A stretch of DNA of 64,000 bases. Source: Kribbella sp. CA-293567. GTDB taxonomy: Bacteria; Actinomycetota; Actinomycetes; Propionibacteriales; Kribbellaceae. The notes beneath the pieces are model-generated. The model was not told the DNA's origin. It saw only the letters and a program-made list of their open reading frames with translations, and did no database searches. The DNA lies in the NCBI RefSeq assembly GCF_027627575.1, contig NZ_CP114065.1:5642001-5706000 (forward strand), written 5' to 3'. A program made the translations under genes and the position numbers. Positions 35,990 to 44,309 of this stretch are shown in pieces; the stretch's first letter is position 1; each line of letters opens with the position of its first letter.

Positions 35990-36895
35990 TCAGGAAATGC
36001 GGCTGAACCCGGCCCAGTTCTTGATGGCGAACTTCGAGCCGTCGCGCACGATCTCGGCAGCGCCTTGGCCGCCCAGATGGGCTGGAAAGACGAGTGCGTT
36101 GTCGTCCGCGGCGCGTCCGAGGAGGCGATGCCGGGTGACGCGGGACTCGACCGGGTCCTCGCAGAAGCAACTGTTGGTGTCCGGTTCGACGAGTTGCAGC
36201 GCGGTGTGCACCAGATCGCCGACGAAGAGGGCCCGGTCGGTCCCGGACTCGAGAGTCACCACGGACGAGCCTGGCGTATGGCCGGGCGCGAGGTCGAGCC
36301 GCAGGTTCGCGTCGATGCGGTACGTGTCGTCCCACAGGTGAGCGAGTCCGGCCTCCTGGATCGGAGCAACGCTGTCCTCGAACACATTCTGGTTGCCACG
36401 ACCCAGCACCGGCTTGTGCTCGTTCACCGGGTTCCAGAAGTCGAAGTCCCGTCGCGGCATCAGGTAGGTGGCGTTCGGGAAGGTCGGCATCCAGGTGCGG
36501 CCTTCGAGGCGGGTGTTCCAGCCGACGTGGTCGACATGAAGATGGGTGTTGATCACCAGGTCGACGTCTTCCGGCTGTACGCCGGCCGCCGCGAGGTTGT
36601 CCAGGAAGTCCGTGTCGAGCCGGCTCCACACCGGTGCGTACGGCCGGTCCTTGTGGTTGCCGACGCCGGTATCGACCAGGATCGTGCGGCCCTCACTGCG
36701 CAGAAGCCAGGTTTGGATGGCCGAGACACACTCCTGCGTCGCCGGATCCACGAAATCCGGTGCGAGCCAGTCCTCGTGTTTGCTCCAGGCACCTCTGGGG
36801 CTCTCGGGGAAGAAGGCGGCGGGGCTCATCGCGACCGAGCCGTAGTACTCCTTGATGCGGGTGACGGTGACATCGCCCAACGTGATCTGATCCAT
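35990..36895 (-). CDS. MBL fold metallo-hydrolase
   Basis: 301 residues. The zinc motif HxHxDH is His118-Leu-His120-Val-Asp122-His123, with later His in APGHTPGSS, Asp in VGDLVH and His in PAHLGG. Similar to quorum-type lactonases and other hydrolases of the family (WLLRSEGRTILVDTGVGNHK), but substrate cannot be told. Start ATG 36895 has GAGGA 8 nt upstream. It is divergent from an MmyB-type regulator, its likely controller. Confidence 0.9.
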   Translation of the reverse strand: MDQITLGDVTVTRIKEYYGSVAMSPAAFFPESPRGAWSKHEDWLAPDFVDPATQECVSAIQTWLLRSEGRTILVDTGVGNHKDRPYAPVWSRLDTDFLDNLAAAGVQPEDVDLVINTHLHVDHVGWNTRLEGRTWMPTFPNATYLMPRRDFDFWNPVNEHKPVLGRGNQNVFEDSVAPIQEAGLAHLWDDTYRIDANLRLDLAPGHTPGSSVVTLESGTDRALFVGDLVHTALQLVEPDTNSCFCEDPVESRVTRHRLLGRAADDNALVFPAHLGGQGAAEIVRDGSKFAIKNWAGFSRIS

Positions 36896-37051
36896 CGTCC
36901 GTCCTCGGGGCTTGCTCGGCACGGCGGCGAGCGTGACGCCGTGGTGGTGCGCTGCCGAGTCTGCTGCGGCGACGGTTGGGCGACCACACCTCCTGCGTCG
37001 TACCCCTGGCAGGGTGTGGCTGCAGGTTGAACGACCACGAATACTGGAGAA

Positions 37052-37960
37052 ATGGACGCTTCTGGACCGCTCGGTGACTTCCTGCGAGCACGACGCGCGC
37101 GACTGCGTCCAGAGGACGTCGGGCTGCGCGATTTCGGGCCACGGCGGCGTGTGCCAGGCCTGCGGCGAGAAGAGTTGGCCCAGCTGGCAGGAGTTGGCGT
37201 GTCGTACTACGCGCGGCTCGAGCAGGGTCAATCGCGCAGTGCGTCGCCCGACGTACTGGAGGCGATCGCCCGCGCGCTCAGGCTCGACCCCGCCGAACAA
37301 GAGCACCTCGAACGGCTGGCGAAGGCGTCCCGCCGTACTCCGAAAGCCCGTCGCCGCAAGCCTGAGCAGGTCACGACCGAGACGCTCGATCTGCTGCGGG
37401 CTCTGGACGGAACACCTGCGCTGGTTCTGGGACGGCGTACTGACGTGTTGGCCTGGAACGAGCTGGGCCATGCGTTGCTTGCCGGACACATCGATCCAGC
37501 ACTACCTGACGATCCGGCTCAGCGCCCGAACACGAGCCGGATGATCTTCCTCGACGAGCACTGCCGTGAGCTCTACACGGACTGGAACCGAAAGGCGCGA
37601 GCCGTGGTGGGAAATCTGAGGATCGCCGTCGGGCTTCACCCCGAGGATCCCGAGTTGGCCGCGCTGATCGGAGAGCTCTCGATGAAGAGCCCGGAGTTCG
37701 TCGCGCTGTGGGCCGACCATCGAGTCGCTCCGTGCGACGCCGCCTCCTACGACCTGCAGCATCCGCTGGTCGGCAAGGTCACCGTTACGCAGCAGACGCT
37801 CGGGATCGTCCGGTCGCCGGAGCAGAGCCTGATCGCGATGACAACGCCCGCCGGCTCTTCGTCCGAGGCCGCGCTCAAACTCCTCCGGCAGGCGGTGGGC
37901 ACCGACGACAGACACCGCACGGCTTCCCAATCCGGCGCGGCCGTCATTCCGGCTGTCTGA
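37052..37960 (+). CDS. XRE helix-turn-helix regulator with MmyB-like ligand domain
   Basis: 302 residues. RRRVPGLRREELAQLAGVGV in the helix-turn-helix, and ALVLGRRTDVLAWNELGHAL plus ELYTDWNRKARAVVGNLRIA in the ligand domain, are typical. The site in the 157-bp divergent gap is not obvious; CCCTGGCAGGG at about 37005 is a small palindrome. It likely controls the MBL hydrolase and carboxylesterase genes. Confidence 0.9.
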   Translation: MDASGPLGDFLRARRARLRPEDVGLRDFGPRRRVPGLRREELAQLAGVGVSYYARLEQGQSRSASPDVLEAIARALRLDPAEQEHLERLAKASRRTPKARRRKPEQVTTETLDLLRALDGTPALVLGRRTDVLAWNELGHALLAGHIDPALPDDPAQRPNTSRMIFLDEHCRELYTDWNRKARAVVGNLRIAVGLHPEDPELAALIGELSMKSPEFVALWADHRVAPCDAASYDLQHPLVGKVTVTQQTLGIVRSPEQSLIAMTTPAGSSSEAALKLLRQAVGTDDRHRTASQSGAAVIPAV

Positions 37961-37978
37961 TCGGGCGAGAATTCGGCC

Positions 37979-38254
37979 ATGAGAATGCTGCTTCGGGTCA
38001 GGCCGGGTGCTTCGCGAACAAGCGTAGGCGGCCGGTACGACGGTCCGTCAGGCGAGGCTCTGGTGGTCGCAGTTGCAGCCCGTGCGGTGGAAGGCCAGGC
38101 GACGAAAGCTGTCTTGGAGGCGATCACGGCTGCGTTCGGCGTACGCCGCTCGGCTGTGAGGTTGGTGCGGGGAGCAACCAGCCGCGACAAAGTGGTGGAG
38201 GTCGGCGGAGTGGAAAGCGACCTCCGAGCCAGGCTCGAGACATTGCTCGACTGA
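37979..38254 (+). CDS. DUF167 (YggU-like) family protein
   Basis: 91 residues: LLRVRPGASRTSVGGRYDG, GEALVVAVAARAVEGQATKA, then RLVRGATSRDKVVEVGG. This is the small DUF167 fold found across bacteria; the biochemical role is not established. It starts 18 bp after the regulator and probably is cotranscribed with it. Confidence 0.9.
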   Translation: MRMLLRVRPGASRTSVGGRYDGPSGEALVVAVAARAVEGQATKAVLEAITAAFGVRRSAVRLVRGATSRDKVVEVGGVESDLRARLETLLD

Positions 38255-38327
38255 GCCCGGAGCACCCATCCGCTGCATGGTGGGCACCGAATCAACCTCC
38301 GGAGCCCCGCTCACTGGTGGAGCACCC

Positions 38328-38368
38328 GAAAGGTCTTGTCGTTCAGAACAGCAGCGACAAGACCTTTC
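38328..38368. terminator. Bidirectional hairpin terminator
   Basis: GAAAGGTCTTGTCG, a 13-nt loop, then the exact complement ending in TTTC TT. The 14-bp perfect stem sits between the convergent DUF167 and SRPBCC genes and has A- and T-rich bases on the proper sides. Confidence 0.85.
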
Positions 38369-38374
38369 TTCCTC

Positions 38375-38812
38375 CTACTGCGCGAGCGCGTTGAGTACGT
38401 CGGTCATTTGCTTCTCGGTGTCGTGGGCGACCTTCTCGAACACGACTTTGGCCGCCGGAGCCGCGAGTTTGGCCGCGCCGTGGAAGTCGATCTGGTTGGT
38501 GTAGCTGATCCGCGAGCCGGCGCCGTTGGGGGTGACCTCGATGGTCTCGGTGGACGTGGCGGTGTCGTTGCGGCCGACCAGCACGATCCGGTGGTCGGCG
38601 AGCTCTTCGAGGGTGTAGGTCAGCTCGGTGGTGACGCCCGCGATCTTGGAAGTGTTGTGCCACGTCGAGCCAACCTCGACCGGACCAGCATCGTTGCGGG
38701 TGCACTGCTCGGTGCCGGGGTCCCACTGCTCGGCGTTGCCGAAGTCGGCCAGATACGGCACCACGATCGCAGGCTCGGTCTCAACGGTGAAGGTACGGGA
38801 AACGCTGGGCAT
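38375..38812 (-). CDS. SRPBCC family protein
   Basis: 145 residues of START/Bet v1-like fold: SRTFTVETEPAIVVPYLADF, WDPGTEQCTRND, and the C-terminal helix KVVFEKVAHDTEKQMTDVLN. These proteins bind hydrophobic ligands in a deep cavity; the role is unknown. It converges with DUF167 and lies downstream of the sigma factor on the same strand, 85 bp apart. Confidence 0.85.
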   Translation of the reverse strand: MPSVSRTFTVETEPAIVVPYLADFGNAEQWDPGTEQCTRNDAGPVEVGSTWHNTSKIAGVTTELTYTLEELADHRIVLVGRNDTATSTETIEVTPNGAGSRISYTNQIDFHGAAKLAAPAAKVVFEKVAHDTEKQMTDVLNALAQ

Positions 38813-38897
38813 CAGGGTCCGGCTTTCTGTTGAGGAGTATCGGTCGTTCGGGTGAACGGCCGCGCGGGTGCGTCGTGGTGCCGCAACGAATCCGGCA

Positions 38898-39728
38898 TCA
38901 GGCCGCGGCGTAGGTGGTGACGCCCAGTCGGGCGCGGAGACGGTTGAGAATCGCTTTGAGGATTCGCGAGACCTGCATCTGGCTGAGGCCGATGTCGTCC
39001 CCGATCTGGCTCTGCGACTTGGCCTCGACGAACCGGAGATGGAGGATGCGCCGGGAGCGGTCGTCGAGTTCTTCCAGCAGCGGAGCCAGTTGGTCCAGGG
39101 TTTCGAACTGTTCCAGGTCCTGGTCGGGGTTCGCCGGGATCGAACCGGCCAGGTCGGGGCCGTCGTCGCTGGTGGACGGGCGGTCCAGCGACAGCACGTG
39201 GAAGCAGCCTTTGGCGGCTCGGGCCTCTTCGATCTCGCTGGCCTCGGCGCCGAGGTAGGCGGCGATCTCGGCGGTGGTGGGCTGCCGGTTCAGTTCCTGC
39301 TCCAGCACCGGCACCTTGGTGGTGATGGCGCCCTGGAGTTCCTGCAGGCGGCGCGGGATCCGCACCGTCCAGGCGAGATCACGGAAGTACTTCTTGATCT
39401 CGCCGCGGATCGTGGGAACGACGTACCCGATGAACGGAGTACCGGAATCCAGCCGGTAACCGGTGGTCGCCTTGACCAGCGCGAGGCACGCGACCTGCTC
39501 GATGTCCTCGGCTTCGGCGCCGCGGTCGCGGTAGCGGCGAGCGATGCCGCGGGCGATCTCGATGTTCAGTTCCACGATGTGCTCGAGCAGCCGTTGTTTC
39601 TCGCCAGGATCGGTGGTTGTTGCTCGCTCCTGCAACAGCGCCTGGGTGGCTGCTTCGCGTTCTGCGCGCTGCTGTGGAGTGGAGCAGTGAGTTGGGGCCA
39701 GTGCGGTAGCGGTTGGAGCTGTAGCCAT
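38898..39728 (-). CDS. SigB/SigF-type RNA polymerase sigma factor
   Basis: 276 residues from ATG 39728 (GAAGG 8 nt upstream). Region 2: LNIEIARGIARRYRDRGAEA, EDIEQVACLALVKA and PFIGYVVPTIRGEIKKYFRD; region 3 with PRRLQELQGA; region 4 helix-turn-helix SQSQIGDDIGLSQMQVSRIL. This is the SigB/F/G stress and sporulation group. No anti-sigma gene is adjacent. TGCAT-led repeats like those near the LitR-type gene at 57-58 kb lie upstream, suggesting LitR-type control. Confidence 0.92.
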   Translation of the reverse strand: MATAPTATALAPTHCSTPQQRAEREAATQALLQERATTTDPGEKQRLLEHIVELNIEIARGIARRYRDRGAEAEDIEQVACLALVKATTGYRLDSGTPFIGYVVPTIRGEIKKYFRDLAWTVRIPRRLQELQGAITTKVPVLEQELNRQPTTAEIAAYLGAEASEIEEARAAKGCFHVLSLDRPSTSDDGPDLAGSIPANPDQDLEQFETLDQLAPLLEELDDRSRRILHLRFVEAKSQSQIGDDIGLSQMQVSRILKAILNRLRARLGVTTYAAA

Positions 39729-39818
39729 GATTTTGACCTTCGCGACACTTGTCACGGGCGTGGCCACGGGCTGGACCACGGTCAGGTTCAAACGAGGATT
39801 TGATACCCAAAGGCCCGG

Positions 39819-39851
39819 ATATTGATGCATAGGTTCGGCCAAACTTATGCA
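39819..39851 (-). promoter_or_regulatory. LitR/CarH-like operator upstream of sigma factor
   Basis: Read on the minus strand the site is three 11-bp units: TGCATAAGTTT, GGCCGAACCTA, TGCATCAATAT. The first is identical to units at 58167 and 58223. The two TGCAT units are 22 bp apart, in phase with 11-bp repeats known for CarH. TGCATAGGTT and AACTTATGCA also form a near-perfect inverted repeat (spacer 6). Confidence 0.6.
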
Positions 39852-39921
39852 ACCTCATGAGCGCAGCACCGTACCGACGCCGCCCAGGGGCAGAGCCACC
39901 CTGAGCGGCGTCGATGTGAGA

Positions 39922-41076
39922 TCAGCGGACGGTACGGAAGGGGCCGGTGACCTCGTAGGTGATGCCGCCGCTGCTCGAGCCGGTCGTACCGCGCTGCGAG
40001 GAGAAGTACAGGCGGTTGCCGGCCGGGTTGAAGGCGACGCCGCAGAGCTCGGAGCCGGACTGGCCGCTCACCCGGAGGAAGGGGGCCACCACGTCGGCCG
40101 GCGTGATGATGCAGATCTCCATGTTGCCGCCGTCCTCGGCGACGTACAGGTCACCGACAGCGGTGCCGGTGATGTTGTCCACGCCGGTCAGCGGCGCGTT
40201 GCTGGTCAGGTTGTCGTCGTACGCGATCGCGATGGTGTTGTTGACCGCGTTGTAGGCCCAGACGCGGTTGTCGCCCTTGGTGGTGAAGAAGCAGGTGCCG
40301 TTGCGGTAGTAGCAGCCTTCGCCACCGTTGAAGGTCTTCATGCCGGACACCTGACGACGGGTGGCTGTCGGGCTGCCGTCGGGGTCGGGAACCCTGACCC
40401 AGGACAACGCGCCGCCGGACTCGCGAAGTACCTGCAAGGTGCCGGCGGACAGGTCGCCCCAGGTGGTCGGGACGAACCGGTAGAAGCCGCCGTCGGAGAC
40501 GTCCTCGGTGAGGTAGATGACCCGCCGGTCGGGGTCGACCGCGGCGGCCTCGTGGGAGAAACGGCCCAGCGCCGGGCGACGTACCGCTGCATTGGTGCCG
40601 TACGGGTCGGTCTCCCAGATGTAGCCGAGGTCGGTCTCCTCGCCGGACAACCAGGTGCCCCACGGGGTCGCGCCGCCGGAGCAGTTGCGGGTGGTGCCGG
40701 AGAGGATGCGGTACGCGCTGGTGACCGTGCCGCTGCTGTTGAACCGCAGAGCGCTCGCACCGCCGCTCCCGCTGCTCAGCTCGGCGTTGGACACGTAGAT
40801 CCAGCCGGTGCCGTCGGCGAAGCAGGCACCGCCGTCGGGCGCGCTGTGCCAGGTGTAGCTCGTACCGCTCACTACTCGGGTCGACCTGGCCAGCACCCGG
40901 CTGGTGAAACCCTGCGGCAGCAGGATGCCGTTCGCATCGGCGGCCTGCAGACCGCCGTACGGGCTGGGGCCGGTCTGGGCAGGAAACGCCAGTGCCTGCG
41001 GCGCCACGCTGAACCCGAAAGCGACCGAGGCGGACGAACCGATCACTGCCGCACGAAGAAAACTCCGACGATCCAC
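39922..41076 (-). CDS. PhoX-like (DUF839) Tat-exported protein
   Basis: 384 residues. Tat signal MDRRSFLRAAVIGSSASVAF, then beta-propeller-like sequence with CSGGATPWGTWLSGEE, FSHEAAAVDPDRRVIYLTED, GFYRFVP and AGNRLYFSSQR, matching the DUF839/PhoX family. Known PhoX enzymes are calcium- and iron-dependent alkaline phosphatases; this member is shorter than most, so activity is not certain. Promoter lies upstream of 41076. Confidence 0.82.
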   Translation of the reverse strand: MDRRSFLRAAVIGSSASVAFGFSVAPQALAFPAQTGPSPYGGLQAADANGILLPQGFTSRVLARSTRVVSGTSYTWHSAPDGGACFADGTGWIYVSNAELSSGSGGASALRFNSSGTVTSAYRILSGTTRNCSGGATPWGTWLSGEETDLGYIWETDPYGTNAAVRRPALGRFSHEAAAVDPDRRVIYLTEDVSDGGFYRFVPTTWGDLSAGTLQVLRESGGALSWVRVPDPDGSPTATRRQVSGMKTFNGGEGCYYRNGTCFFTTKGDNRVWAYNAVNNTIAIAYDDNLTSNAPLTGVDNITGTAVGDLYVAEDGGNMEICIITPADVVAPFLRVSGQSGSELCGVAFNPAGNRLYFSSQRGTTGSSSGGITYEVTGPFRTVR

Positions 41077-41265
41077 GACTGACTCCTCACAGTGACAAGG
41101 GCGGAGCCGACAGTGAACCGCACCGACATGAACACTGCCCGAAGCCCGCTCACCGCGCAGCCGTACGGCGCTTTTCTGCCGGGGCGACGGCCGTACTGGT
41201 GGCCGCGGCCGTCGCCCTCGGGCATCGATGGTGCGCGGTCGCCTTGATCGAAAGCCTCCTCGCGA

Positions 41266-41673
41266 TCAGGGCAGGATCGCGGTCGCTTCCACTTCGACCA
41301 GTACGCCGGGCTCGAAGAGCGTCTCGACGCCGATCAGGGAAGCCGGGGGCATCGGCATCGGGAGGCCCAGTTCCTCGGCCACCGACTGCACGCCTGCCAT
41401 CAACGGTTCGATCTTCTCCGGGCTCCACTGCGTGACATACAACGTGAGGCGGACAACGTCTTGGAAGGTCGCCCCTGCCCCGGCGAGTCCGAGAGCGGTA
41501 CTGCGCAGAGCCTCGGCGACCTGCGCGGACAAGTCGCCGTACGCCGATGCTTCGTCGCCCCGGCGGCCTACCTGCCCGGCGACGTGGACGTGGGTCGTGC
41601 CCTGCGCCACGGCGACGTGGTGGTAGGGGGCAGGCTGCAGCATTCCTTGCGGGCTGATCAATTTCACGGTCAT
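41266..41673 (-). CDS. RidA family protein
   Basis: 135 residues from ATG 41673 (GAAGGAG 7 nt upstream). AQGTTHVHVAGQVGRRGDEA, VVRLTLYVT with the Arg site and VEVEATAIL define RidA/YjgF, trimeric enamine/imine deaminases. Divergent from an HxlR-type regulator with a palindrome in the gap; the regulator probably controls it. Confidence 0.9.
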   Translation of the reverse strand: MTVKLISPQGMLQPAPYHHVAVAQGTTHVHVAGQVGRRGDEASAYGDLSAQVAEALRSTALGLAGAGATFQDVVRLTLYVTQWSPEKIEPLMAGVQSVAEELGLPMPMPPASLIGVETLFEPGVLVEVEATAILP

Positions 41674-41692
41674 GACGCGCGCTCCTTCGGTT

Positions 41693-41711
41693 AGGTATCT
41701 CAGTGATACCT
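41693..41711. promoter_or_regulatory. Palindromic operator between RidA and HxlR genes
   Basis: AGGTATC-TCAGT-GATACCT, 7-bp perfect arms with a 5-bp spacer, 19 bp from the RidA start and 35 bp from the regulator start. Outer half-sites GGTTAG and CTAACC add a second symmetric layer. The HxlR protein is the likely ligand. Confidence 0.75.
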
Positions 41712-41746
41712 GGTATCCGAAGGGCACTTCAACTAACCTAGGTTTC

Positions 41747-42112
41747 GTGGACGAAACCTCGCACCGGCTCGAAGTGTCAGCGGCGCACCGGGAGGTGCTC
41801 GGGCAGATCCTCGACAAGTGGTCCGTTCTGGTCCTCGAGGAGCTGTGCGAGCAGCCCCGCCGGTTCAACCAGTTGCGGCGGCTGGTCCCCGCCTCGCAGA
41901 AGTCGCTGACCGCGACGCTCCGGCGGCTCGAGCGCAACGGCATCGTCGAGCGTCAGGTGATGGACGTCCGGCCCGTCGCGGTCGAGTACCGGATCACGCC
42001 GCTGGGCAAGACACTGCGCGCACCGATCGACCTGATCCTGCGCTGGAGTGACGACCACCTGCCCGAGATCGAGCAAGCCCGCGAGCGGTACGACGTCGAC
42101 CCCACTGCCTAG
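41747..42112 (+). CDS. HxlR-type winged-helix regulator
   Basis: 121 residues from GTG 41747. LGQILDKWSVLVLEELCEQP, RRFNQLRRLVPASQKSLTAT, LRRLERNGIVERQVM and VEYRITPLGKTL are HxlR hallmarks. Members sense electrophiles or formaldehyde-like stress. The divergent RidA gene is the likely target. No Cys is seen in the N-terminal region used by some redox-sensing members apart from that in LCEQP. Confidence 0.9.
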   Translation: MDETSHRLEVSAAHREVLGQILDKWSVLVLEELCEQPRRFNQLRRLVPASQKSLTATLRRLERNGIVERQVMDVRPVAVEYRITPLGKTLRAPIDLILRWSDDHLPEIEQARERYDVDPTA

Positions 42113-42139
42113 CTCGAAGCGTGCAGCGGCACTCGATCC

Positions 42140-42154
42140 GTGACACCACGTCAC
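42140..42154. promoter_or_regulatory. Operator copy upstream of third TAP peptidase
   Basis: GTGACACCACGTCAC, identical to the site at 8264. The following 30 bp (TGGTT, then GCC, CGCGCAACGACGACA and ACTG) match the kinase promoter with about three differences over 45 bp. It ends 67 bp before the start codon. Confidence 0.7.
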
Positions 42155-42221
42155 TGGTTTGCCTCGCGCAACGACGACAGACTGGTACGACGTGCGGGAG
42201 ACGATCCAAGGAGAAAACTCT

Positions 42222-43715
42222 GTGATCCGAAAAACGTTGCCTGCGGCAATTGCTGCCGTAGCGGTGATAGCGACGGGCGGAGGAGTTTCGGCAGCCTCCG
42301 TTTCGGCGCAGTCCTCGCGGCCGGCCGTGCACTGGGGACCGTGCCCGGCCGGCACCACCGGCCCAGGCCTGCAGTGCGCGACGCTCGACGTCCCGCTCGA
42401 CTACCGCCGTCCGGAGGGACGGAAGATCTCCATCGCGTTCTCCCGCCTGGCGAGCGCCAAGCCGGAGCAGCGCCGCGGCGTTCTGCTGCTCAACCAGGGT
42501 GGCCCAGGTCTGGGCGGGCTGAACTTCGCCGACACCTTGGTGAAGGGCGGACTGCCGCAGCAGGTGCTGGACAGCTACGACCTGATCGGGTTCGACCCTC
42601 GCGGCATCGGCCACAGTACGCCGCTGACCTGCGACCTGACGCCCACACAGCAGGGGATCGCCTCGAACCCGCCCGCACCGTCCACCCTGGCCGACGTCAA
42701 GAAGTCCGCCGTGTTTGCGAAGACCGTCGCCGACCAGTGCGCGGCGTCGGCGACCGGCTCCCTGCTGCGGTACATGACGACGAAGAACACCGCGCGTGAC
42801 ATGGACCGGCTCCGCGAAGCACTCGGTCAACCCAAGATCTCGTACTACGGCGCGTCCTACGGCACCTACCTGGGCGCCGTCTACACGACGATGTTCCCGA
42901 GCCGCAGCGACCGCATCGTCCTCGACAGCAACCTGGGCCCGGACGGCTATGACAGCGACGCGCTGCGCATGCAGGCTTTGGGCGTCCAGCTCCGGTTCCC
43001 CGACTTCGCGAAGCTGGTGTCGTCCGACCCCGCGAAGTACGGCCTCGGCCGTACGCCGGCCGCGGTGACCGCGAAGTACTTCGAGCTCGTCAAGCGCCTC
43101 GAGAAGACACCCGTCCTGGGGTACGACGCCACGCTGTTCCGCGTCGTCACCGCAACGTTCCTCCGCTCGGACCCGCTGATGCTCGAGCTAGCCGAACTCT
43201 GGCGCGAGCTCGAGACCGCCCTCGACACCGGCAAGACCGCGCCGGCCGCAGCGGCGGCAGCCGGCCGTGCCGCGGCGCCGACCGGCGACAACTTCCAGGC
43301 CGGGCACTACGCGGTGGTGTGCGGCGACTCCCGCTGGCCGACCTCAGTGCACGCCTACCAGGCCAACGTGGCGATCGACCGCATCCGTTACCCGCTGTAC
43401 GGCGCCTTCGCGGCCAACATCCGGCCGTGCGCGTTCTGGCCGGACCCGATCGAGCCGCAGGTGAGGATCTCCGACCGGGGCCCGGCCAACGTGCTGATGA
43501 TCCAGAACCTCCGTGATCCGGCGACTCCGATGCCGCCGGCCCTGCAGCTGCGCAGGGCGTTCGGTGATCGCGCACGCCTGGTGACGATCGACCAGGGCGG
43601 CCACGGCGCCTACCTCTTCACCCCGAGCAAGTGCGGCAACAACGCGGTGACCGACTTCCTGGTCACCGGCCGCCGGCCGGTGCACGACAAGCACTGCCCG
43701 GCACCGCCGGCCTGA
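42222..43715 (+). CDS. Secreted TAP-type alpha/beta hydrolase
   Basis: 497 residues from GTG 42222, chosen because AAGGAG is 8 nt upstream and the signal peptide (IRKTLPAAIAAVAVIATGGG) begins here. Core motifs: WGPCP, QCATLDVPLDY, LLLNQGGP (Asn-Gln instead of Asn-Pro), GFDPRGIGHSTPLTC, Ser212 in GASYGTYLG, and LMIQNLRDPATPM plus GGHGAYLF in the TAP domain. Its promoter carries the same operator as the two-component system genes at 8-10 kb. Confidence 0.88.
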   Translation: MIRKTLPAAIAAVAVIATGGGVSAASVSAQSSRPAVHWGPCPAGTTGPGLQCATLDVPLDYRRPEGRKISIAFSRLASAKPEQRRGVLLLNQGGPGLGGLNFADTLVKGGLPQQVLDSYDLIGFDPRGIGHSTPLTCDLTPTQQGIASNPPAPSTLADVKKSAVFAKTVADQCAASATGSLLRYMTTKNTARDMDRLREALGQPKISYYGASYGTYLGAVYTTMFPSRSDRIVLDSNLGPDGYDSDALRMQALGVQLRFPDFAKLVSSDPAKYGLGRTPAAVTAKYFELVKRLEKTPVLGYDATLFRVVTATFLRSDPLMLELAELWRELETALDTGKTAPAAAAAAGRAAAPTGDNFQAGHYAVVCGDSRWPTSVHAYQANVAIDRIRYPLYGAFAANIRPCAFWPDPIEPQVRISDRGPANVLMIQNLRDPATPMPPALQLRRAFGDRARLVTIDQGGHGAYLFTPSKCGNNAVTDFLVTGRRPVHDKHCPAPPA

Positions 43716-43735
43716 CACCAGGACTACCGCACGAT

Positions 43736-44161
43736 TCAGTCTCCGGAGCCCACGATGGCGGTCACGCGGATCTCGATCCGCATGGCCGCCAGGCCGAGGA
43801 CAGTAACGCCGGTCTCCGTCCAGATCGGCGCGCGGCCGCCGAGGCGACGACGGAACTGCTCGGCCATCACCAGGTTGTGGTCGTCGCCGATGACGTCGTC
43901 GCCCGGTGCGACCTTGTGGTACGAGTTGACGTGGATGACGTCCTGCCAGGTCGCGCCGACCGTCGCGAGCGTGCGCTCCACGTTGTCGAAGGCCAGGACG
44001 ATCTCGTCCTTCAGCGCATCCGGAACCACCAGGTCGTCGTTGACGCCTGCCTGGCCGGAGATCTCGACCCGGTCGTCGACCCGGACGGCTCCGCTGTAGC
44101 CGAGGGCCTCGTGCAGCTTCTCGCCGAAGCCCGTGGCGACGCCGAAGGTGACAGTGCTCAT
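43736..44161 (-). CDS. RidA family protein
   Basis: 141 residues: ALGYSGAVRVDDRVEISGQA, FDNVERTLATVGATWQDVIH and MRIEIRVTAIV, a second, divergent RidA-type protein. The catalytic Arg corresponds to the last strand MRIEIRV. A MarR regulator is divergent, with two palindromes in the 148-bp gap. Confidence 0.88.
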   Translation of the reverse strand: MSTVTFGVATGFGEKLHEALGYSGAVRVDDRVEISGQAGVNDDLVVPDALKDEIVLAFDNVERTLATVGATWQDVIHVNSYHKVAPGDDVIGDDHNLVMAEQFRRRLGGRAPIWTETGVTVLGLAAMRIEIRVTAIVGSGD

Positions 44162-44206
44162 GAGTGATGCCTCATCTCTGTTCGGAGTGCGCTTCGCCAG
44201 ATACTG

Positions 44207-44258
44207 ACTTCACGCTTGAAGTCATAGTAGCCCGGGATCACTTCAAGCTCAAAGTGAT
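44207..44258. promoter_or_regulatory. Two palindromes between RidA and MarR genes
   Basis: ACTTCACGCTTGAAGT (44207-44222; arms ACTTCA/TGAAGT) and a second site at 44237-44258 with arms ATCACTT/AAGTGAT. Both are ACTTCA-led, so they are related, and sit between the two divergent starts, the usual place for MarR sites. Confidence 0.75.
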
Positions 44259-44309
44259 GGCAGAATTCACCATCGGCGGGACGGAGCGACGAGCAGCGCG
44301 GGAGAGCGG

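Noticed and set aside
41090-41265. Signal-peptide-like plus-strand stretch (VRRFSAGATAVLVAAAVALG)
   Set aside because: No start codon with a ribosome site and it runs into antisense of the RidA gene; probably chance.
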